From Sabethes cyaneus (taxonomy: Eukaryota; Arthropoda; Insecta; Diptera; Culicidae): a DNA stretch of 64,000 nucleotides. Under the pieces are notes generated by a model. That model was given only the letters and a program-made list of their open reading frames with translations, did not search any database and was not told where the DNA came from. This document shows, piece by piece, positions 54,653-64,000 of the stretch. Within the stretch, counting starts at the first letter, position 1, and each line of letters begins with the position of its first letter. The stretch lies in assembly GCF_943734655.1 (NCBI RefSeq), contig NC_071354.1, positions 55,221,544 to 55,285,543 of the forward strand, in the 5' to 3' direction. The position numbers and the translations under genes are program-made.

Positions 54653-55407
54653 CAGAGCAAAAGAAATATGCAATATTTTCATCTTTGCAATGAGAAATGA
54701 CTTCTAAAATCGGTTAAAATTGTTAATCCATCAAAAACACATGAATGCACTAAAGCACCCCTCGATGCAAAATAAAGGGAAAATGTTTTAGAATATATAT
54801 AAAATATAGAGATTTGCAGCATGAATTGATATATTTAGCCTTATTCGAAAGTTACTAATATTGTAAGTGCCATCGGTTGGGTGTTTCGCGTTACGAGTTC
54901 AAAAAAATTTATAGAAAGGTCTACAAATGGTCGATTTACCCTATACTAGAATAATAATACTAAATTACTTTTGATATACAGATTGTGATAATTTGTAGAG
55001 GAGGTCGTCTGACTACCAATTTCGACAACACACTGAAAAAAATGTGTATGAGTATTTAAAATATTTATAACTTGATTCTCGTAAGTCCTACAATTTTGGT
55101 ATGTTCAGTAACTTTACGTAACTTTACAGGACAAAAAACTTTTCTGAAGACACAACATTTCTAAAGTCATTATTTAAAAAGTTGTACTTCAACGCCATCT
55201 ATAGGAATAAAAACACAACTACTTAAAATTTACAAAAAGATGCGAAATTTTATTACAAACAATGTTGCTGAAGACAATAAAGCTCTACGAAGCATATGAA
55301 TGAAGTTATGAGGTTTTGTCCGAGCGCCGGGTCAATCTGCCCCACTGTGCGTCGTAAGAAATTTTCGACCTATTGGGACGAGGTGGTTTTATCTCTTTTT
55401 ACTTTTG
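54653..55407. other. No gene seen
   Basis: AT-rich DNA. It includes the AATAAA that could serve the upstream candidate exon. Confidence 0.3.
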
Positions 55408-55560
55408 TTATACTGTAACAAAGGTTTAGAAATTGGTCGAAAAACACGAAAATGATCCAAGGCCCGGAGGGCCGAGTGTCATATACCACTCGATAGGGTT
55501 CGACGAACTGAGCAATGTCTGTGTGTGTATGTGTGGCGTGTGTGTGCGGATGTGTGTAAC
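55408..55560 (+). repeat. Dispersed repeat with TATACTGTAACAAAGGT end and GT-rich tract
   Basis: Starts TATACTGTAACAAAGGT, then a GC-rich block with GGCCCGGAGGGCC, the text CGACGAACTGAGCAATG, and an interrupted GT tract. This layout is widespread in insect genomes as far as I recall. The start motif also occurs at 57403 and, mirrored, at 9523-9547. The element's other end is not identified. Confidence 0.55.
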
Positions 55561-57402
55561 GCTGTTTTTAGTCGCGTGTTTCTCGAAGATAGCTGTACCA
55601 ATCAATACACTGTTACTCTCGTTTGAATGATGTCACTACATAGTAGATCACTATTGCATTGTTTTTCGATCTGACGTTTTGTTTAAAAGTTATAAGCAAA
55701 AATGTAAAAACTACAAAACTCGATTATCTCTAGAACCGCTCGATCAATTTCAATAATTTTAGTATCAAATAAAAGGTTTTTTTACTGCCATATCTTGTGC
55801 AAAGTTTCGCTAGAAAAGAATAAGTAGTTCAAAAGTTATGCTTAAAGTTGATCTTATTACGGTAGCTTATCAGACCGCAATAAAAATGTTAAGTTATGGT
55901 GCTCTTAATACAGTAATACCGTGCTCAATAGTTTTATTGCTGCTATTTGGAAGAATATTGGAGTTCAACACCGAGAGCACCTAGGGACAAAATAAGAAAC
56001 CAAATTTTTAGCTAACTAAAAGATCCAATTCCAACGAGAAGACAAAAACGTCGCATATTCTATACCGATTCAAAAAAACAAAAGTTTGTATCACCCTGAT
56101 AGATGAATAGAGGATTACTCCAATAGTTTAAAATGATGCACTGTATTTTATTGATAAACTTCTCCAGAAACACCATCGTTGAAAAATTACGATTTTTTAC
56201 GCAATAGCAAATGAACGTGTTTTTGTAGATCAAGGAGAGAATCAGGCAAAACGAACCGATTGTGAATTCATCACGGTACTAAATCGATGACAATCAACTC
56301 TCCTGATGTCTTTCGAGTAAATTGGAACTATTCGAGTTCATTCCCCTGTCTTTGAATTTGTTTGAATCGCTTTAATTAGGTTTTACTATGTATTTAGGGG
56401 TGAATTTGGAAAAATGGACTATATCTGCATTTCGCACAGTATGGAGTGGATGGGATTTGATTCTTCTGATGTTTTGGCAACATTTGGAAGCTATTTGAGT
56501 TCATTTCATGGGCGGCAAATAAGTTTTTATACTATTTAATTAGCTTTTAACATGGTTTTTGGGGAAAATAGGGCCAAATGGACCACTTCCCGAAGTTTGC
56601 GCACGATGAAACCATCACCAATCGATTTCCTGCATTTTTTTTACATAAGAATAGGTATCTTGTAAGGTTCCAAACCAGCGGCTTCTAATTCTTGGAATTA
56701 AGAGCCCGCTTTTGCCCATTGTGCAGTGGGGGTAAAAAATAAATTTGAACATCAGAAAACCTCTCTTGGCTAACCTTGCTTTTTATCATTAACCCTTAAA
56801 TGCACACGCTGAAAAAATTCATTTGTAAAGAAAATTTATTAATCTAAAGGCGGTAAACATAATTTACTCTGGGGATGCTTTTCACTATGTTGTTTTAAAG
56901 CAACATTGCGCATTTAAGGGTTAAAGACGTCCTACCAGCCAAATTTCCTACGTTTTTTCGTGCGACGAAGAAGAAAATGTCGACTTATCATTTTAATTTC
57001 CGTCATTCATAAATGAAAATAACTCACGCAAGGCATTGTCGTTATTCTACAGTCAGGAAAACTTGCCTGACCTGCAGAAATTTTGCAGAATAACATTTGT
57101 CATGCAGTCCTACACAAATATATACGCGTTAGTTTCGTAAACATTGTTGTGATTTTTAGTTCTGATGCTGAAAAATTTTGATGGACGGATTTTAAAACGG
57201 TACGACGAATTTAAGAAATAAAGTCAGTTGCGTAATTTCAATAAAATGCTTTTTCAATCGCTTTTCAGTGATTTCAAAGTTCACGAATCGGAAGGTAAGT
57301 GTGTTTTACTTAAAAACTTTTGGAGTATTCATTAAATCCATCCAACAAATGATGAAAATTAAAATGGCGTTACTTACTACGACGGAAATTAGAAAAAACC
57401 CT
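55561..57402. other. No gene seen
   Basis: AT-rich unassigned DNA. It may contain the body of the repeat starting at 55408. Confidence 0.3.
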
Positions 57403-57442
57403 AGTATAACAAAGGTAAAAGGTATCAGCAATTTTGGCTCGA

Positions 57443-57445
<3 letters not shown>
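57403..57445 (+). repeat. Fragment of the TATAACAAAGGT repeat family
   Basis: Reads AGTATAACAAAGGTAAAAGG directly before a GT microsatellite, the same arrangement of motifs as at 55408. Confidence 0.45.

Positions 57446-57505
<60 letters not shown>
57446..57505. repeat. (GT)30 microsatellite
   Basis: An uninterrupted GT dinucleotide run of about 60 bp. Likely polymorphic and able to form Z-DNA. Confidence 0.97.
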
Positions 57506-57506
<1 letters not shown>

Positions 57507-57540
57507 TACAATCCATCGCCCGTTGACCGGCAGTGCTTTT

Positions 57541-60500
57541 ATGTAAAAAAAATTACTTCAATCCAGAAAGCTTGTTTCTGTAAATGCAAATAATTTTAGT
57601 CCTGGAGATGGAAGGTGACAGCTCTATTGTTCATCCAGCGACCCATTTCTAGAATACCTGGATATACACGTACATTGCGAGGTCGCCTTCATAAACAATA
57701 AGCACGTATTTAGTAAAACAAAATCATAATTGCAAAATTCTTCTAGACCAATTTAATTTTGATGCATAAAAGCATAATTTCTACCGTAGCGCCAACTACA
57801 TGTCAAATGAAATCATTATTCGTCAATAAAAATCGAAAATAATTTTCGATGTTTGGCATCTGGAAGAATTTTATCGGGGTTTATCAGGTTTGCTTTGTTT
57901 CCATGACATGTGTTTGGAAACTACTCTAACTTTAAAATTGTATACTTATCTCTTGCCAATCGACATGATCAGCATACTACAGGATAGCAGTAAACACTAA
58001 ACAGTACACTCGCGCAAACTGTATCAATAAATACTTTGATTTAACACTGCAAATTTCTAGAAAAACGGAGCGTTCGAATGAAAACAAACAACCGGAACCG
58101 TGCTCCCAGACGTACCACTGTAATATGAACCGTTTTTTGTTTACTAAAATTCAAACAGGATGGTGGGTGCTAAGCAATCTATTATGAGCTCTGAGGTTTA
58201 CAATTTATGAATCGAAAAATTGGACACCTCACAAATAGAACTACGTATAACCTGTTGTTGCTCGTTCGTACAGTTGAACGGTTTTACACACGACCAAACC
58301 CGAATCCTATTTGTTGACTAGGCATGGTTCTTTGAAACCAGTGAGATCGATTCAATCGTGCCAACATTTGATTAGCACATATAGCAGTATCATGCAGCAG
58401 CGCGGGTGACGAAATGCCGCTCGTATTGGCCGAAACAATTTACAGCAGAAGTCAAATGCGCGTCACATATTCCGGGTGACCGGAAACCGCTTCTGGTGCG
58501 AACTAATATTAGATACCACCATCAATGCGACCGTTCTGCTAATTGATATTTACGGCAAATTTTTATCGTTTCCTTCGAAACAGTGTTGAAGTTGTTCTGT
58601 TTTTTTTTTGCTTTTTGTTTCATGTCATTGGCAGGATGTGTGGGTTTCTTGAACTCTCGTCCAAGAGGACACTGTTCCAGGTATGATCTCACTGCAACTA
58701 TTATTAGCACTGCGTGTGACCAACTGTCCATATCGGGGTTCCAGCGACTCCTACGAGGCTCGTGGAACGGTCTGTAGATGAAAATCTAACCGGTTTCTCA
58801 CCGTACTGTACCGAGGCAGCTTCTGCGGAAGGGCGCAATCTGCATGGAACCTCGCTGCGACATATGTGTGCACACACATTTCGAACGACACTCTGCAACT
58901 GGTCTCACATTTTCTATATTAATTACAATTATGGTAAAATTTATAGCCCCAGTTGGGCAGCTTTTCTAAAACATTTTTGTCTTTTTATTCACCATTATTT
59001 ATAGTGGCGATGGCCAGCGCGACCGTACCTTGACCACAGTAAATCCTTATATTTTCCACGCTACGGCCGATGCGAAGACCGTCGTGCTGGCATTGGAAGT
59101 TTATTTAGTTTAAAAATAGAAAAAAAGTGATAAGCTTTAATATTTATGCACGCACAACGACACTTACAAGACGCTCGGGTCTGAGTTCAGCCCGGTCCGG
59201 TTCTTTGCCAATATTCGCTATGTATAGTAACGCTTAAGTTTTACCCGCTCCCGAGAAGAGTGCGTTTTCTCTGTGGAAACCCCAAGAGAAAAACCGATCC
59301 GCTCATGCAATTTATTTCAGTTTTATTAGCATTATCTACAATTACCATTAATATGCAGTGTGAATGTGTGAAATGGTCAAACGCAATCCGCTGTTTGGTA
59401 GCACTGCGGGATTCGATCGATGATTACTACCTGCTGTCCATGGCAGCCAGCATGATCATCTGCAGTTATCACAACTAGTTCAGGCCCGAGTCCGAGTAAG
59501 TGGCAATTTCTTGGGAAAGGTTCGCGACCGAGCGAGCCGCTCGATAATAGTGCAGAAACACGCGATTGTCAGCTCAGTGTGATCATCGACCATTCCATTA
59601 CGGGTCGGCCCGGGTACCCATGCATTAACAGGATAAAATGCTTTACAAACAATGCTTTTTTTCATTTAAAATGATTCTTTTTAGCTGCTAAAAGTGAAAC
59701 CGATCACAATTTTATGATAACCGTTTTTTTTTGAAAACTTAGAAAAACATTGAATTAAAAAATTGTGTTGAAAACTGTATTAGGTTCGCTATCAGCAATA
59801 TTATGACGTCAAACAATCTTTGGTTACCAGAAAAATCATATGAAAACACCTAAATATACGTTTAATTGATTGATTTAATTGATGATTTGGTAGTTGAATA
59901 TCCTGCACAAAAAAGAATTGATACTGCCTTATCAATGTAGACATTTATTGGAAGATATAAAATATATCATTTGAAATTAAATTTGAAATTTCACCTTGTC
60001 GAAAAACTGCCCTCAAATTACGATAGCCTTTCTAATCGACAGTAAATGCATTTGTTTAACCAGTACACAACGATCAGCATAATTTACCATGAAACTGCTA
60101 ACTACACCGCACTTAACGGTGCATGAAGGCTAAATGCCTACCATAATACTCTACGTTAATCAAATCATGTGGCCGTCGTCTCACTTTACACGTCGCCATA
60201 CACGAAAGTCCTGTGTCCAACCATTCAACCCGCCAAGCTCTGTAACCACAACAAATGCAGCGCGCGGTCGATCGCATCAGCTGTCAGCTAATTTGCATAG
60301 CTTTTATCTCGTTGCTCGCATCACCAAAACAAGTTGGCGCTGTGAAAACACATTACGCGTTTAGCTCATCGCCGTCGACGCGTTTTCTTTGAGATTGTAC
60401 TGATTGGATCCTCGCGGCTTCAGCTACAGGCCGCGGATGGCCTGCGTCGTGCCTAGCCGGACTCTTCGCATTCATCATTTACTCAAGCATTCAGTTCTTT

Positions 60501-61096
60501 GTTAGGCTTTTGAGATTCCAGGTTACGTGCTCTGCATGACTGATGAAGATCCATAAACTAGCTGAAACTTGATGTTATCAGCAAACGAATCGTAAAAATG
60601 GAAGCTTTTGTATATTACGGGAGAAACAGCTGTTTTCATATATTTAGGTATATAAAGCTAAATCGAACGAAAAAATTATTTCAAATAAATTCAACATGAA
60701 CGTGTTTAATTGATGTGTCTATAGTTTTTATTGCACCGCACATTTCACCGATATTTTACACTGATCAACAAAATAAAAAAGTGGAACAACTAAACAATCA
60801 CAATTTTGCGCAGTTGTTTCTACATAATTGTTTAACCGGGCATTTAACTAAAAAACAATCGTGCATTCAGCCCTCTTATCTTATCACAATTTACCGAGAT
60901 ACAAATTTTACTAATACAAACACGGTGGAAATAGCACATCCATCGCTTCCGACAAACGACGACGACAGTTAATGATACTGGTAATCGTAGTGAACAATGT
61001 TCCTCCATTATTTCCCAAGATAATGGGGACGCATGGTTGTCCTCTTAACCTACTACATTCTGTAAATTGAGAATGCTGCACAATAGGGAAGGGGAA
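57541..61096. other. No gene assigned; unique-looking DNA with GC-richer patches
   Basis: Patches at about 58330-59100, 59150-59640 and 60130-60540 are richer in GC and have no repeat signature. The frames there (for example 59260-59478, which starts at GTG) have no recognisable domain. Possible intronic or regulatory DNA. Confidence 0.3.
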
Positions 61097-61193
61097 CCCA
61101 AGTAACATTACGGATTTTATTATACTCTTATGATGGATTTTGCAACCAAAATACCATTATAAGAGTGCAATAAAACTACAATTGTTACTTGGG
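61097..61193. mobile_element. Palindromic MITE, copy 1
   Basis: A 97-bp element whose two halves are inverse copies throughout: CCCAAGTAACA at the left end and TGTTACTTGGG at the right, with matching ATAAAA, CTCTTAT and ATGGT blocks inside. It can fold into a single hairpin. A second, more diverged copy is at 62430-62537. Confidence 0.8.
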
Positions 61194-61739
61194 AAGGTGA
61201 CTGGGAATGAAAGTCCTGAGACCATCAAATACTTTTCTCAAATAATCAGTTTTGTGGATAAAACCTTGCCCCCCGAAGCGAAATTCTGTCATAATGAAGG
61301 TTATAAGGTTAGCGAAACTCTGTCAACATGAAGGCTACAAATAAACACTAAATAAAAACATAGCTATAATGTTTGATTCTCCAGTTTGTACCTAAATGAC
61401 GACAACGACAAAAGTGGATTCTGGAAGTAATTCTAATTATTCCTAAACTTGAAAATATCCCAAATTATTCTCTTATCAGTATTCATATTTCAAACATTAT
61501 CAGAAAAAGGTTTAATCGATCAACCGAACTACGAAATATTGCCACAAAGGCGAATTCGTGGTATGGATCTTGTGTGAATAAGTTTCTCATACATAAATGC
61601 ATTTCTGATTCAACGGAGGAAGAAGAGACGGGGAAACCTCCGGGTGCCAAGCGCATCTGATTAATTAATGTTAATTTATTTTATTTCACTAGAAGAAATT
61701 AGCGAGTAATAAATATGTAAAGATAATAGATACTTGCGA
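61194..61739. other. No gene seen
   Basis: AT-rich unassigned DNA. Confidence 0.3.
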
Positions 61740-62080
61740 TCAATTTTAAACTCATTTTGAACTCCAATTTTAAGTCGGCTTTCTAGTCTAATTTCAAGTA
61801 AACGTTGGTGTCTAATTTCATGTCCAATTCCAAGCTTAAATTTGATATCCAATTTCAGGTCCAAATTCAAATCTGGTTTTAAATCCAATCCAATCCAATC
61901 AGTTTTGTTTTATTTCAATATCAAATGAAGTATTTCATATCTAATTAAGGGTCTTATTTTTAGTCCGTTTTCAAACCCAATTTCAAGGTTAAATTCACGA
62001 CTAATTAAAATATAATTTCAAACACAAATTCAAATCTGGTTTTAAATCCAATTTTCAGTTGAAATTGAAATTAAGTTATA
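61740..62080. repeat. Degenerate AATTTCAAGTCC-type repeat
   Basis: Imperfect units of about 12 bp (AATTTTAAGTCG, AATTTCAAGTAA, AATTCCAAGC and so on), the same family as at 16520-16750. Any protein reading (Leu/Lys/Asp alternation) comes from the repeat. Confidence 0.65.
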
Positions 62081-62429
62081 AGCTCAAATGCATCTCTCTA
62101 GCAACACAGACGTTAGTTACAGGTACTCCGTACCGTACGGTACAGGTGCGCCGTCCAGGCGAGATATCTTTTTTGGAAAGTTAGGCACCAGGCACTTCCT
62201 GCGAAGAACGATAAATTGGACGAACTGTAAAACTTCGGTATATAGGCCAAAACTGCAGGGTGTTAACTAGCTTAGTGCAAATATTTCAAGGGGGGATAGA
62301 GGACCACAATTAACGAAAAAAATCCTTCTACGCATATGGTGAAATTTCAATCGTTACAGAGTTTTTTTCATATGTGGAAGTACAAAATAACTTGACCTGT
62401 ATAATGCGATATCAAAATGATATAATATA
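62081..62429. other. No gene seen
   Basis: AT-rich DNA, with a short mirrored run (CCGTACCGTACGGTACAGG) at about 62129-62147. Confidence 0.3.
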
Positions 62430-62537
62430 CCCAAGCAACAATGTGAGTTTTATTCTACTCTTACGGTGGTCTTCAAGACCCTTTTTGCTCTTAAATACCA
62501 TCATAAGGCTGTAATAAAACCCAAATTGATGCTTCGG
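62430..62537. mobile_element. Palindromic MITE, copy 2
   Basis: Begins CCCAAGCAACAATG and shares TTTTATT, CTACTCTTA and ATACCATCATAAGG blocks with copy 1, ending in a decayed inverse (ATTGATGCTTCGG). Older than copy 1. Confidence 0.65.
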
Positions 62538-63649
62538 TGTGTAAATGCGTTACAGAGTTATTATACATTTTTAGTTTTCGGTTCTCTTTTTCTAAAATTG
62601 GCTCTAGTACAAAAGTATGCCAGCTAGCTCGATTCTGTTGCTTTTAGTTGAAAGATACGAAAAATTTTAAACTGAGAATTGCTATTATACCTCCTGCTGA
62701 ACGTAAATTAGTAACTTTTCAGAAGCAAAAAGCTTTGAAATAAGAATTTCTCAAGGTGTTTTCATCAAATTTCTCCCAAAAATGCGATATAAAGTTAGTT
62801 GCTTTTGTCTACTAATTTGAAGCTCTGGTACCGTTGTACAATTTGTTCTTTGACGTGAAATACCTAGCTCTTTTAGTTTTAGTTGCAATTTAATTTTAAA
62901 CGCAACATGTTGAATGCTAAATTAGTATTAAAAAACTGCACGAATTCATACATCACGAATAGCAAACTAGATCACCGCGTGCGACAAACACGGTCTAACG
63001 CGTTTGGAAAACAACAACGAAACAGACTTCTCGGGTCTCTTTGGGACGTTTGCAGCATCAAAATGTATTTTCCGGAATAACTTGCGGACAACCATCTTTG
63101 CTATTGCTTCGATAATCGTGTAGCAACGACAGCCCAGCAGAAGTAAGGCTATAAATTTTTCGACCGTCAGCTAGCTAATGCAAGTATGTAAACACACATC
63201 CAGAAGTTTTCGTTTTGTTACACAATGATTTTAATTTAGAAACATTTACGATACGGCCTTCAGAAAAGGAGCGTTATTTTCAACGAGGCTTCTAGGAGAG
63301 CCGCATCAGCAAGTGGCGTCACCAATTCACCATGAAATTTTGCAGATCGTGGGAAATGATCCCAAAACACGCACAAGGAAAGATGCAGCACAGCCCTGCG
63401 TCGCATCGGATAGCGTGAAGCGTGTTAAACCGGGTAAAAATGCAGCCTTTCCTAACTACAGATTCAAGAGCTGCTGCTTGCGGATAAACCTCATATAAAG
63501 CCAAACCTCAATTTATAGAAAAAATGGCTGCTATTGTTGATTTTCTTCGTATCAGACCGTGTCCGTCACATGCGGTGATCTAGTGCGCTATGCGTGAGGT
63601 ATGAATTCGAGCAGTTTTCAGACACTGATTCGACACTCAATATGTTACG
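62538..63649. other. No gene seen
   Basis: AT-rich DNA with short frames only. A slightly GC-richer patch at about 63250-63450 has no recognisable content. Confidence 0.3.
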
Positions 63650-64000
63650 AAAACGTACATGATAATAAGCAAACATTTTTGTACGTGAGTTGACCATTCA
63701 TTAAAATGTCCTGTAGTAATGACATGCATTTGCCGCTTTTTACTCACAATTCTAGTTGAAATAGTATGGAGAAGTGATAGAGAATAGAGTGTATGGGAAA
63801 CCTTCTTATTTAAGACCGTTTTGTTTGGGGGAAAGTTGTATGGCTTACATGCGCAACAGAATATAAAAAAGTGTGTCCAAGACTGGTGACATGTTCGTCC
63901 CCCAACCGAAAAATGTACGACACGTAGAACAAAAGATGTTTTCGCTGTTCTTGCATTTCTTTTCGGTGCTTGTGTACCAGTCTTCAAATTTTTGTCACCA
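63650..64000. repeat. Dispersed repeat, copy 2 (runs off the window)
   Basis: Same family and orientation as 47790-48200. It lacks the 45-base stretch found in copy 1 after GTGTACCA and continues past the window's end. Confidence 0.7.

Noticed and set aside
59260..59478. 72-codon frame with a hydrophobic start
   Set aside because: It starts at GTG, has no acceptor site or recognisable domain, and lies in unassigned DNA.
1..64000. CRISPR arrays, bacterial operons, intact tRNA or rRNA genes
   Set aside because: No spaced direct repeats of the CRISPR type, no full tRNA cloverleaf and no rRNA sequence were seen. The content is eukaryotic.

Overview
The window looks like transposon-rich, gene-poor insect DNA, most probably from a mosquito. 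It is AT-rich and has no operons or bacterial gene spacing. It holds eukaryotic retroelements of the Gypsy, CR1/L2-like and RTE types, Helitron-like repeats, tRNA-derived SINEs and many TA-flanked inverted-repeat elements. No host protein gene can be read with confidence. The species is my inference from repeat types and cannot be settled without a search.

Layout. 1-9.7 kb: a 1.95-kb element with 173-bp inverted ends (1408-3360), an RTE fragment, a Helitron-like element (7170-7937) and a TA-flanked pogo-like element (7992-8669). 9.7-13.9 kb: a non-LTR retrotransposon with both ORFs open, ORF1 (9960-10787) and ORF2 with endonuclease and reverse transcriptase (10927-13782). 14-20.8 kb: mostly unassigned DNA, with a degenerate short-period repeat, a TA element (17938-18821) and a foldback element carrying a tRNA-like segment. 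21.1-30.0 kb: a complete Gypsy-type LTR retrotransposon on the minus strand. Its 1155-bp LTRs look identical, and it has a 4-bp target duplication, a Lys-tRNA primer site, gag and pol. Gag and pol are linked by a -1 slippery heptamer followed by a hairpin. It sits in a hexamer array.

30.3-36.8 kb: a decayed RTE copy, a Tc1-like remnant and a stack of nested TA elements, several of which can be ordered in time because the interrupted copies can be seen. 37-44.8 kb: simple repeats, Helitron fragments, two SINEs (one inside another element) and GC-richer islands at 40.6-42.9 kb. 45-47.6 kb: a 5'-truncated RTE inside a Helitron-like copy, with a 10-bp target duplication. 47.8-50.3 kb: a dispersed repeat, a 222-bp near-perfect palindrome and an element with about 215-bp inverted ends around a DDE-like fragment. 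50.3-64 kb: mostly unassigned DNA with two palindromic MITEs, a GT microsatellite and two weak host-exon candidates (52.0-52.3 and 54.4-54.65 kb).

How the parts relate. The two retrotransposons with open coding regions encode their own replication proteins. The TA-flanked inverted-repeat elements, SINEs and Helitron-like copies show no intact coding region and would depend on enzymes made elsewhere. The unique, GC-richer islands between repeats may be intronic or regulatory DNA of a large host gene, but that is inference.
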